Part shown: in pieces, positions 14,134 to 29,220 of the stretch | How the letters are laid out: each line of letters starts with the position of its first letter | Position numbering within the stretch: position 1 is the stretch's first letter | NCBI RefSeq assembly: GCF_051014685.1 | Contig: NW_027478775.1 | Coordinates: forward strand, 310,001 to 374,000 | Direction of reading: 5' to 3' | Source: Ptiloglossa arizonensis | Taxonomy: Eukaryota > Arthropoda > Insecta > Hymenoptera > Colletidae | Length of the DNA stretch: 64,000 nt | Made by a program: the position numbers and the translations under genes | Notes under the pieces: model-generated | The model's database searches: none | What the model saw: only the letters and a program-made list of their open reading frames with translations | Told to the model about the DNA's origin: nothing

Positions 14134-17100
14134 ATTCGTTATACGTTATACGTTATACATTACATGTTATACGTTATACGTTATACGTTATACGTTATAC
14201 GTTATACGTTATACGTTATACATTATACGTTATACGTTATACGTTATACGTTAAACGTTATACGTTCTACGTTATACGTTGTACGTTATACGTTATACGT
14301 TATACGTTATACGTTATTCGTTATACGTTATACGTTATACATTACATGTTTTACGTTATACGTTATACGTTATACGTTATACGTTACACGTTATACGTTA
14401 TACGTTATACGTTATACGTTATACGTTATACGTCATACGTTATACGTCATTCGTTATACGTTATACGTGATACGTTATACGTTGTACGTTATACGTTATA
14501 CGTTATACGTTATACGTTATTCGTTATACGTTATACGTTATACATTACATGTTTTACGTTATACGTTATACGTTATACGTTATACGTTATACCTTATACG
14601 TTATACGTTATACGTTATACGTTATACGTCATACGTTATACGTCATTCGTAATACGTTATACGTGATACGTTATACGTTGTACGTTATACGTTATACGTT
14701 ATACGTTATACGTTATACGTTATACGTTATACGTTATGCGTTATACGTTATACGTTATACGTTATACGTTATACGTTATACGTTATACGTTATACGTTAT
14801 ACGTTATACGTTATACGTTATACGTTATACGTTATACATTATACGTTATACGATATACGTTATACGTTATGCGTTATGCGTTCTTCGTTACACGTTATAC
14901 GTTATTCGGTATGCGTTACACGTTATACGTTATACGTTATACGTTATACGTTATACGTTATACGTTATACGTTATACGTTATACGTTATACGTTATACGT
15001 TATACGTTATACGTTATACGTTATACGTTATACGTTATACGTTATACGTTATACGTTATACGTTATACGTTATACGTTATACGTTATACGTTATACGTTA
15101 TACGTTATACGTTGTACGTTATACGTCATAGGTTATACGTTATATGTTATACGCTATACGTTATACGTAATACGTTGTACGTTATACGTTATACGTTATA
15201 CGTCATACGTTATACGTTATAGGTGTTACGTTATACGTTATACGTTATACGTTATACGTTATTCGTAATACGTTATACGTGATACGTTATACGTTATACG
15301 TTGTACGTTATACGTTATACGTTATACGTTATACGTTGTACGTTATTCGTTATACGTTATACGTTATACATTACATGTTTTACGTTATACGTTATACGTC
15401 ATACGTTATACGTCATTCGTTATACGTTATACGTGATACGTTATACGTTGTACGTTATACGTTATACGTTATACGTTATACGTTATACGTTATACGTTAT
15501 ACGTTATACGTTATGCGTTGTACGTTATACGTTATACGTTATACGTTATACGTTATTCGTTATACGTTATACGTTATACATTACATGTTTTACGTTACAC
15601 GTTATACGTTATACGTTATACGTTATACCTTATACGTTATACGTTATACGTTATACGTTATACGTTATACGTCATACGTTATACGTCATTCGTAATACGT
15701 TATACGTGATACGTTATACGTTGTACGTTATACGTTATACGTTATACGTTATACGTTATACGTTATACGTTATACGTTATACGTTATACGTTATACGTTA
15801 TACGTTATACGTTATACGTTATACGTTATACGTTATACGTTATACGTTATACGTTATACGTTATACGTTATACGTTATACGTTATACGTTATACCTTATA
15901 CGTTGTACGTTGTACGTTGTACGTTGTACGTTCTACGTTATACGTTATACGTTATACGTTATACGTTATACGTTATACGTTATACGTTCTACGTTATACG
16001 TTATACGTTATACGTTATACGTTATACGTTATACGTTATACGTTGTACGTTATACGTTGTACGTTATACGTTATACGTTATTCGTTATACGTTATACGTT
16101 ATACATTACATGTTATACGTTATACGTTATACGTTATACGTTATACGTTATACGTTATACGTTATACTTTATACGTTATACGTTATACGTTATACGTTAT
16201 GCGTTATACGTTATACGTTATACGTTACACGTTATACGTTATACGTTATACGATATACGTTATACGTTATACGTTGTACGCTATACGTTATACTTTATAC
16301 GTTATAGGTGTTACGTTATACGTTATACGTTATACGTTATTCGTAATACGTTATACGTGATACGTTATACGTTGTACGTTATACGTTATACGTTATACGT
16401 TACACATTATACGTTATACGTTATACATTACATGTTATACGTTATACGTTATACGTTATACGTTATACGTTATACGTCATAGGTTATACGTTATATGTTA
16501 TACGTTATACGTTATACGTAATACGTTATACGTTATACGTTATACGTTATACGTCATACGTTATACGTTATAGGTGTTACGTTATACGTTATACGTTATA
16601 CGTTATACGTTATTCGTAATACGTTATACGTGATACGTTATACGTTGTACGTTATACGTTATACGTTATACGTTATACATTATACGTTATACGTTATACA
16701 TTACATGTTACACGTTATACGTTATACGTTATACGTTAGACGTTATACGTTATACGTTATACGTTATACGTTATACATTACATGTTACACGTTATACATT
16801 ATACGTTATACGTTATACGTTATACGTTATACGTTATACGTTATACGTTATACGTTATACGTTATACGTTATACGTTCTACGTTGTACGTTATACGTTGT
16901 ACGTTATACGTTGTACGTTATACGTTGTACGTTATACGTTGTACGTTATACGTTGTACGTTATACGTTATACGTTATACGTTATACGTTATACGTTATAC
17001 GATATACGTTATACGTTATACGTTATACGTTATACGTTATACGTTATACGTTGTACGTTATACGTTATACGTTAAACGTTATTCGTTATACGTTATACGT

Positions 17101-18275
17101 TATACATTACATGTTATACGTTATACGTTATACGTTATACGTTATACGTTATACGTTATACGTTATACGTTATACGTTATACGTTATACGTTATACGTTA
17201 TACGTTATACGTTATACGTTATACGTTATACGTTATACGTTATACGTTATACGTTATACGTCATGCGTTATACGTTTTACGTTATTCGTTATACGTTATC
17301 CGTTACACGTTATACGTTATACGTTATACGTTATACGTTATACGTTATACGTTATACGTTATACGTTATACGTTATACGTTATACGTTATACGTTGTACG
17401 TTGTACGTTGTACGTTGTACGTTATACGTTATACGTTATACGTTATACGTTATACGTTATACGTTGTACGTTATACGTTATACGTTATACGTTATACGTT
17501 ATACGTTATACGTTATACGTTGTACGTTATACGTTATACGTTATTCGTTATACGTTATACCTTATACGTTATACGTTATACGTTATACGTTATACGTTAT
17601 ACGTCATACGTTATACGTCATTCGTAATACGTTATACGTGATACGTTATACGTTGTACGTTATACGTTATACGTTATACGTTATACGTTATACGTTATAC
17701 GTTATACGTTATACGTTATACGTTAAACGTTATACGTTATACGTAATACGTTATACGTTATACGTTATACGTTATACGTTGTACGTTATACGTTAAACGT
17801 TAGACGTTATATGTTATACGTTATACGTTATTCGTTATACGTTATACGTTATACATTACATGTTATACGTTATACGTTATACGTTATACGTTATACGTTA
17901 TACGTTATACGTTATACGTTATACATTATACGTTATACGTTATACGTTATACGTTAAACGTTATACGTTCTACGTTATACGTTGTACGTTATACGTTATA
18001 CGTTATACGTTATACGTTATTCGTTATACGTTATACGTTATACATTACATGTTTTACGTTATACGTTATACGTTATACGTTATACGTTACACGTTATACG
18101 TTATACGTTATACGTTATACGTTATACGTTATACGTCATACGTTATACGTCATTCGTTATACGTTATACGTGATACGTTATACGTTGTACGTTATACGTT
18201 ATACGTTATACGTTATACGTTATTCGTTATACGTTATACGTTATACATTACATGTTTTACGTTATACGTTATACG

Positions 18276-18283
18276 TTATTACG
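18276..18283 (+). repeat. Single 8-bp unit TTATTACG: the only phase shift found
   Basis: An extra T turns one unit into eight bases. The C of the unit falls at 18,274 (remainder 4 modulo seven) just before and at 18,282 (remainder 5) just after. Landmarks from base 4 to 15,131 all share remainder 4 for that position, and landmarks from 18,380 to 63,257 share remainder 5. No other net phase change is visible. Confidence 0.9.
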
Positions 18284-20899
18284 TTATACGTTATACCTTA
18301 TACGTTATACGTTATACGTTATACGTTATACGTTATACGTTATACGTTATACGTTATACGTCATACGTTATACGTTATAGGTGTTACGTTATACGTTATA
18401 CGTTATACGTTATACGTTATTCGTAATACGTTATACGTGATACGTTATACGTTGTACGTTATACGTTATACGTTATACGTTATACATTATACGTTATACG
18501 TTATACATTACATGTTATACGTTATACGTTATACGTTATACGTTATACGTTATACGTTATACGTTATACGTTATACGTTATACGTTATACGTTATACGTT
18601 ATACGTTATACGTTATACGTTATACGTTATACGTTATACGTTATACGTTATACGTTATACGTTATACGTTATACGTTATTCGTTATACGTTATACGTTAT
18701 ACATTACATGTTTTACGTTATACGTTATACGTTATACGTTATACGTTATACGTTATACGTTATACGTTATACGTTATACGTTATACGTTATACGTTATAC
18801 GTCATACGTTATACGTCATTCGTAATACGTTATACGTGATACGATGTACGTTGTACGTTATACGTTATACGTTATACGTTATACGTTATACGTTATACGT
18901 TATACGTTATACGTTATACGTTATACGTTATACGTTATACGTTATACGTTATACGTTATACGTTATACGTTGTACGTTATACGTTATACGTTATACGTTA
19001 TTCGTTATACGTTATACGTTATACATTACATGTTATACGTTATACGTTATACGTTATACGTTATACGTTATACGTTATACGTTATACGTCATACGTTATA
19101 CGTTATAGGTGTTACGTTATACGTTATATGTTATACGTTATACGTTATACGTTATACGTTATACGTTATACGTTATACGTTATACGTTATACGTTATACG
19201 TTATACGTTATACGTTGTACGTTATACGTTATACGTTATACGTTATTCGTTATACGTTATACGTTATACATTACATGTTATACGTTATACGTTATACGTT
19301 ATACGTCATATGTTATACGTTATATGTTATACGTTATACGTTATACGTAATACGTTATACGTTATACGTTATACGTTATACGTTATACGTCATACGTTAT
19401 ACGTTATAGGTGTTACGTTATACGTTATACGTTATACGTTATACGTTATTCGTAATACGTTATACGTGATACGTTATACGTTGTACGTTATACGTTATAC
19501 GTTATACGTTATACATTATACGTTATACGTTATACATTACATGTTATACGTTATACGTTATACGTTATACGTTATACGTTATACGTTATACGTTATACGT
19601 TATACGTTATACGTTATACGTTATACGTTATACGTTATACGTTATACGTTATACGTTATACGTTATACGTTATACGTTATACGTTATACGTCATGCGTTA
19701 TACGTTTTACGTTATTCGTTATACGTTATCCGTTACACGTTATACGTTATACGTTATACATTATACGTTATACGTTACACATTATACGTTATACGTTATA
19801 CATTACATGTTATACGTTATACGTTATACGTTATACGTTATACGTTATACGTCATAGGTCATACGTTATATGTTATACGTTATACGTTATACGTAATACG
19901 TTATATGTTATACGTAATACGTTATATGTTATACGTTATACGTTATACGTCATACGTTATACGTTATAGGTGTTACGTTATACGTTATACGTTATATGTT
20001 ATACGCTATTCGTAATACGTTATACGTGATACGTTATACGTTATACGTTGTACGTTATACGTTATACGTTATACGTTATACGTTATACGTTATGCGTTAT
20101 ACGTTATACGTTATACGTTACACGTTATACGTTATACGTTATACGTTATACGTTATACGTTATACGTTATACGTTATACGTAATACGTTATACGTTATAC
20201 GTTATACGTTATACGTTATACGTCATACGTTATACGTTATAGGTGTTACGTTATACGTTATACGTTATACGTTATACGTTATTCGTAATACGTTATACGT
20301 GATACGTTATACGTTGTACGTTATACGTTATACGTTATACGTTATACATTATACGTTATACGTTATACATTACATGTTATACGTTATACGTTATACGTTA
20401 TACGTTATACGTTATACGTTATACGTTATACGTTATACGTTATACGTTATACGTTATACGTTATACGTTATACGTTATACGTTATACGTTATACGTTATA
20501 CGTTATACGTTATACGTTATACGTCATGCGTTATACGTTATACGTTATACGTTATACGTTATACGTTATACGTTATACGTTATACGTTATACGTTATACG
20601 TTATACGTTATACGTTGTACGTTGTACGTTGTACGTTATACGTTATACGTTATACGTTATACGTTATACGTTATACGTTATACGTTATACGTTATACGTT
20701 ATACGTTATACGTTATACGTTATACGTTATACGTTATAAGTTATACGTTATACGTTATACGTTATACGTTGTACGTTATACGTTATACGTTATACGTTAT
20801 TCGTTATACGTTATACGTTATACATTACATGTTATACGTTATACGTTATACGTTATACGTTATACGTTATACGTTATACGTTATACGTTATACTTTATA

Positions 20900-23800
20900 C
20901 GTTATACGTTATACGTTATACGTTATGCGTTATACGTTATACGTTATACGTTACACGTTATACGTTATACGTTATACGTTATACGTTATACGTTATACGT
21001 TATACGTTATACGTTATACATTATACGTTATACGTTACACATTATACGTTATACGTTATACATTACATGTTATACGTTATACGTTATACGTTATACGTTA
21101 TACGTTATACGTCATAGGTCATACGTTATATGTTATACGTTATACGTTATACGTAATACGTTATATGTTATACGTAATACGTTATATGTTATACGTTATA
21201 CGTTATACGTCATACGTTATACGTTATAGGTGTTACGTTATACGTTATACGTTATATGTTATACGCTATTCGTAATACGTTATACGTGATACGTTATACG
21301 TTATACGTTGTACGTTATACGTTATACGTTATACGTTATACGTTATACGTTATACGTTATTCGTTATACGTTATACGTTATACATTACATGTTTTACGTT
21401 ACACGTTATACGTTATACCTTATACGTTATACGTTATACGTTATACGTTATACGTTATACGTTATACGTCATACGTTATACGTCATTCGTAATACGTTAT
21501 ACATGATACGTTATACGTTGTACGTTATACGTTATACGTTATACGTTATACGTTATACGTTATACGTTATACGTTATACGTTATACGTTATACGTTGTAC
21601 GTTATACGTTATACGTTATACGTTATACGTTATTCGTTATACGTTATACGTTATACATTACATGTTTTACGTTATACGTTATACGTTATACGTTATACGT
21701 TATACGTTATACGTTATACGTTATACGTTATACGTTATACGTTATACGTTATACGTTATACGTTATACGTCATACGTTATACGTCATTCGTAATACGTTA
21801 TACGTGATACGTTATACGTTGTACGTTATACGTTATACGTTATACGTTATACGTTATACGTTATACGTTATACGTTATACGTTATACATTATACGTTATA
21901 CGTTATACATTACATGTTATACGTTATACGTTATACGTTATACGTTATACGTTATACGTTATACGTTATACGTTATGCGTTATACGTTATACGTTATACG
22001 TTATACGTTATACGTTATACGTTATACGTTGTACGTTGTACGTTGTACGTTGTACGTTATACGTTATACGTTATACGTTATACGTTATACGTTATACGTT
22101 ATACGTTATACGTTATACGTTATACGTTATACGTTATACGTTGTACGTTGTACGTTATACGTTATACGTTATACGTTATACATTATACGTTATACGTTAT
22201 ACATTACATGTTATACGTTATACGTTATACGTTATACGTTATACGTTATACGTTATACGTCATACGTTATACGTTATAGGTGTTACGTTATACGTTATAC
22301 GTCATACGTTATACGTTATAGGTGTTACGTTATACGTTATACGTTATACGTTATACGCTATTCGTAATACGTTATACGTGATACGTTATACGTTATACGT
22401 TGTACGTTATACGTTACACGTTATACGTTATACGTTATACGTTATTCGTTATACGTTATACGTTATACATTACATGTTTTACGTTACACGTTATACGTTA
22501 TACCTTATACGTTATACGTTATACGTTATACGTTATACGTTATACGTTATACGTTATACGTTGTACGTTATACGTTATACGTTATACGTTATACGTTATA
22601 CGTTATACGTTATACGTTGTACGTTATACGTTATACGTTATACGTTATTCGTTATACGTTATACGTTATACATTACATGTCATACGTTATACGTTATACG
22701 TTATACGTTATACGTTATACGTTATACGTTATTCGTTATACGTTATCCGTTACACGCTATACGTTATACGTTATCCGTTACACGTTATACGTTATACGTT
22801 ATACGTTATACGTTATACGTTATACGTTATACGTCATACGTTATACGTCATTCGTAATACGTTATACATGATACGTTATACGTTGTACGTTATACGTTAT
22901 ACGTTATACGTTATACGTTATACGTTATACGTTATACGTTATACGTTATACGTTATACGTTATACGTTGTACGTTATACGTTATACGTTATACGTTATAC
23001 GTTATTCGTTATACGTTATACGTTATACATTACATGTTTTACGTTATACGTTATATGTTATACGCTATTCGTAATACGTTATACGTGATACGTTATACGT
23101 TATACGTTGTACGTTATACGTTATACGTTATACGTTATACGTTATACGTTATACGTTATTCGTTATACGTTATACGTTATACATTACATGTTTTACGTTA
23201 CACGTTATACGTTATACCTTATACGTTATACGTTATACGTTATACGTTATACGTTATACGTTATACGTCATACGTTATACGTCATTCGTAATACGTTATA
23301 CATGATACGTTATACGTTGTACGTTATACGTTATACGTTATACGTTATACGTTATACGTTATACGTTATACGTTATACGTTATACGTTATACGTTGTACG
23401 TTATACGTTATACGTTATACGTTATACGTTATTCGTTATACGTTATACGTTATACATTACATGTTTTACGTTATACGTTATACGTTATACGTTATACGTT
23501 ATACGTTATACGTTTTACGTTATACGTTATACGTTATACGTTATACGTTATACGTTATACGTTATACGTCATACGTTATACGTCATTCGTAATACGTTAT
23601 ACGTGATACGTTATACGTTGTACGTTATACGTTATACGTTATACGTTATACGTTATATGTTATACGTTATACGTTATACGTTATACATTATACGTTATAC
23701 GTTATACATTACATGTTATACGTTATACGTTATACGTTATACGTTATACGTTATACGTTATACGTTATGCGTTATACGTTATACGTTATACGTTATACGT

Positions 23801-25300
23801 TATACGTTATACGTTATACGTTGTACGTTGTACGTTGTACGTTGTACGTTATACGTTATACGTTATACGTTATACGTTATACGTTATACGTTATACGTTA
23901 TACGTTATACGTTATACGTTATACGTTGTACGTTGTACGTTATACGTTATACGTTATACGTTATACATTATACGTTATACGTTATACATTACATGTTATA
24001 CGTTATACGTTATACGTTATACGTTATACGTTATACGTTATACGTTATACGTCATACGTTATACGTTATAGGTGTTACGTTATACGTTATACGTCATACG
24101 TTATACGTTATAGGTGTTACGTTATACGTTATACGTTATACGTTATACGCTATTCGTAATACGTTATACGTGATACGTTATACGTTATACGTTGTACGTT
24201 ATACGTTACACGTTATACGTTATACGTTATACGTTATTCGTTATACGTTATACGTTATACATTACATGTTTTACGTTACACGTTATACGTTATACCTTAT
24301 ACGTTATACGTTATACGTTATACGTTATACGTTATACGTTATACGTTATACGTTGTACGTTATACGTTATACGTTATACGTTATACGTTATACGTTATAC
24401 GTTATACGTTGTACGTTATACGTTATACGTTATACGTTATTCGTTATACGTTATACGTTATACATTACATGTCATACGTTATACGTTATACGTTATACGT
24501 TATACGTTATACGTTATACGTTATTCGTTATACGTTATCCGTTACACGTTATACGTTATACGTTATCCGTTACACGTTATACGTTATACGTTATACGTTA
24601 TACGTTATACGTTATACGTTATACGTTATACGTTATACGTTATACGTTATACGTTATACGTTATACGTTATACGTTATACGTTATACGTTATACGTTATA
24701 CGTTATACGTTATACGTTATACGTTATACGTTATACGTTATACGTTATACGTTATACGTTATACGTTATACGTTATACGTTATACGTTATACGTTATACG
24801 TTATACGTTATACGTTATACGTTATACGTTATACGTTATACGTTATACGTTATACGTTATACGTTATACGTCATGCGTTATACGTTTCACGTTATTCGTT
24901 ATACGTTATCCGTTACACGTTATACGTTATACGTTATACGTTATACGTTATACGTTATACGTTATACGTTATACGTTATACGTTATACGTTATACGTTAT
25001 ACGTTATACGTTATACGTTATACGTTATACGTTGTACGTTGTACGTTGTACGTTATACGTTATACGTTATACGTTATACGTTATACGTTATACGTTATAC
25101 GTTATACGTTATACGTTATACGTTATACGTTATTCGTTATACGTTATACGTTATACATTACATGTCATACGTTATACGTTATACGTTATACGTTATACGT
25201 TATACGTTATACGTTATTCGTTATACGTTATCCGTTACACGTTATACGTTATACGTTATCCGTTACACGTTATACGTTATACGTTATACGTTATACGTTA
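20900..25300. repeat. Higher-order repeat, 4.2-4.4-kb tandem duplication, copy 1
   Basis: Variant order recurs about 4.2-4.4 kb to the right. The shift is 4,417 bases near 21.0-21.5 kb, 4,193 near 22.4-22.85 kb, 4,186 near 23.1-24.2 kb and 4,256 after the pure run at 24,577-24,870. All are multiples of seven. Inside this copy a nested repeat of about 1.8 kb is seen: 21,308 matches 23,107 and 21,804 matches 23,603 (shift 1,799), and 22,400 matches 24,192 (shift 1,792). Boundaries are approximate. Confidence 0.8.
24577..24870 (+). repeat. Variant-free run, 42 units
   Basis: Exact units lie between a TTACACG unit and a TCATGCG module. The paralogous run at 28,770-29,126 has 51 units, nine more, with matching flanks. 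Like the 4.5/8.1-kb pair, the copies differ here only in unit count. One substitution distinguishes the following module: TTTCACG here and TTTTACG in the paralogue. Confidence 0.85.
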
Positions 25301-28300
25301 TACGTTATACGTTATACTTTATACGTTATACGTTATACGTTATACGTTATGCGTTATACGTTATACGTTATACGTTACACGTTATACGTTATACGTTATA
25401 CGTTATACGTTATACGTTATACGTTATACGTTATACATTATACGTTATACGTTACACATTATACGTTATACGTTATACATTACATGTTATACGTTATACG
25501 TTATACGTTATACGTTATACGTTATACGTCATAGGTTATACGTTATATGTTATACGTTATACGTTATACGTAATACGTTATATGTTATACGTAATACGTT
25601 ATATGTTATACGTTATACGTTATACGTCATACGTTATACGTTATAGGTGTTACGTTATACGTTATACGTTATATGTTATACGCTATTCGTAATACGTTAT
25701 ACGTGATACGTTATACGTTATACGTTGTACGTTATACGTTATACGTTATACGTTATACGTTATACGTTATACGTTATTCGTTATACGTTATACGTTATAC
25801 ATTACATGTTTTACGTTACACGTTATACGTTATACCTTATACGTTATACGTTATACGTTATACGTTATACGTTATACGTTATACGTCATACGTTATACGT
25901 CATTCGTAATACGTTATACATGATACGTTATACGTTGTACGTTATACGTTATACGTTATACGTTATACGTTATTCGTTATACGTTATACGTTATACATTA
26001 CATGTTTTACGTTACACGTTATACGTTATACCTTATACGTTATACGTTATACGTTATACGTTATACGTTATACGTTATACGTTATACGTTATACGTTATA
26101 CGTTATACGTCATACGTTATACGTCATTCGTAATACGTTATACATGATACGTTATACGTTGTACGTTATACGTTATACGTTATACGTTATACGTTATACG
26201 TTATACGTTATACGTTATACGTTATACGTTATACGTTATTCGTTATACGTTATACGTTATACATTACATGTTTTACGTTACACGTTATACGTTATACCTT
26301 ATACGTTATACGTTATACGTTATACGTTATACGTTGTACGTTGTACGTTATACGTTATACGTTATACGTTATACATTATACGTTATACGTTATACATTAC
26401 ATGTTATACGTTATACGTTATACGTTATACGTTATACGTTATACGTTATACGTCATACGTTATACGTTATAGGTGTTACGTTATACGTTATACGTCATAC
26501 GTTCTACGTTATAGGTGTTACGTTATACGTTATACGTTATACGTTATACGCTATTCGTAATACGTTATACGTGATACGTTATACGTTATACGTTGTACGT
26601 TATACGTTACACGTTATACGTTATACGTTATACGTTATTCGTTATACGTTATACGTTATACATTACATGTTTTACGTTACACGTTATACGTTATACCTTA
26701 TACGTTATACGTTATACGTTATACGTTATACGTTATACGTTATACGTTATACGTTGTACGTTATACGTTATACGTTATACGTTATACGTTATACGTTATA
26801 CGTTATACGTAGTACGTTATACGTTATACGTTATACGTTATTCGTTATACGTTATACGTTATACATTACATGTCATACGTTATACGTTATACGTTATACG
26901 TTATACGTTATACGTTATACGTTATTCGTTATACGTTATCCGTTACACGTTATACGTTATACGTTATCCGTTACACGTTATACGTTATACGTTATACGTT
27001 ATACGTTATACGTTATACGTTATACGTCATACGTTATACGTCATTCGTAATACGTTATACATGATACGTTATACGTTGTACGTTATACGTTATACGTTAT
27101 ACGTTATACGTTATACGTTATACGTTATACGTTATACGTTATACGTTATACGTTGTACGTTATACGTTATACGTTATACGTTATACGTTATTCGTTATAC
27201 GTTATACGTTATACATTACATGTTTTACGTTATACGTTATATGTTATACGCTATTCGTAATACGTTATACGTGATACGTTATACGTTATACGTTGTACGT
27301 TATACGTTATACGTTATACGTTATACGTTATACGTTATACGTTATTCGTTATACGTTATACGTTATACATTACATGTTTTACGTTACACGTTATACGTTA
27401 TACCTTATACGTTATACGTTATACGTTATACGTTATACGTTATACGTTATACGTCATACGTTATACGTCATTCGTAATACGTTATACATGATACGTTATA
27501 CGTTGTACGTTATACGTTATACGTTATACGTTATACGTTATACGTTATACGTTATACGTTATACGTTATACGTTATACGTTGTACGTTATACGTTATACG
27601 TTATACGTTATACGTTATTCGTTATACGTTATACGTTATACATTACATGTTTTACGTTATACGTTATACGTTATACGTTATACGTTATACGTTATACGTT
27701 ATACGTTATACGTTATACGTTATACGTTATACGTTATACGTTATACGTTATACGTCATACGTTATACGTCATTCGTAATACGTTATACGTGATACGTTAT
27801 ACGTTGTACGTTATACGTTATACGTTATACGTTATACGTTATACGTTATACGTTATACGTTATACGTTATACATTATACGTTATACGTTATACATTACAT
27901 GTTATACGTTATACGTTATACGTTATACGTTATACGTTATACGTTATACGTTATGCGTTATACGTTATACGTTATACGTTATACGTTATACGTTATACGT
28001 TATACGTTGTACGTTGTACGTTGTACGTTGTACGTTATACGTTATACGTTATACGTTATACGTTATACGTTATACGTTATACGTTATACGTTATACGTTA
28101 TACGTTATACGTTATACGTTGTACGTTGTACGTTATACGTTATACGTTATACGTTATACATTATACGTTATACGTTATACATTACATGTTATACGTTATA
28201 CGTTATACGTTATACGTTATACGTTATACGTTATACGTCATACGTTATACGTTATAGGTGTTACGTTATACGTTATACGTCATACGTTATACGTTATAGG

Positions 28301-29220
28301 TGTTACGTTATACGTTATACGTTATACGTTATACGCTATTCGTAATACGTTATACGTGATACGTTATACGTTATACGTTGTACGTTATACGTTACACGTT
28401 ATACGTTATACGTTATACGTTATTCGTTATACGTTATACGTTATACATTACATGTTTTACGTTACACGTTATACGTTATACCTTATACGTTATACGTTAT
28501 ACGTTATACGTTATACGTTATACGTTATACGTTATACGTTGTACGTTATACGTTATACGTTATACGTTATACGTTATACGTTATACGTTATACGTTATAC
28601 GTTGTACGTTATACGTTATACGTTATACGTTATTCGTTATACGTTATACGTTATACATTACATGTCATACGTTATACGTTATACGTTATACGTTATACGT
28701 TATACGTTATACGTTATTCGTTATACGTTATCCGTTACACGTTATACGTTATACGTTATCCGTTACACGTTATACGTTATACGTTATACGTTATACGTTA
28801 TACGTTATACGTTATACGTTATACGTTATACGTTATACGTTATACGTTATACGTTATACGTTATACGTTATACGTTATACGTTATACGTTATACGTTATA
28901 CGTTATACGTTATACGTTATACGTTATACGTTATACGTTATACGTTATACGTTATACGTTATACGTTATACGTTATACGTTATACGTTATACGTTATACG
29001 TTATACGTTATACGTTATACGTTATACGTTATACGTTATACGTTATACGTTATACGTTATACGTTATACGTTATACGTTATACGTTATACGTTATACGTT
29101 ATACGTTATACGTTATACGTTATACGTCATGCGTTATACGTTTTACGTTATTCGTTATACGTTATCCGTTACACGTTATACGTTATACGTTATACGTTAT
29201 ACGTTATACGTTATACGTTA
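25300..29220. repeat. Higher-order repeat, 4.2-4.4-kb tandem duplication, copy 2
   Basis: Second copy of the block at about 20.9-25.3 kb. It again holds the nested near-1.8-kb repeat, but with shorter shifts (25,725 to 27,293 is 1,568; 26,593 to 28,378 is 1,785), so whole numbers of units have been lost or gained since duplication. The distinctive group TTATATG, standard, CTATTCG-type, TAATACG, TGATACG marks the start of each nested unit at about 21,256, 23,054, 25,673 and 27,240. The match ends near 29,220, where this copy meets a TTATTCG/ACATTACATG group. Confidence 0.8.
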
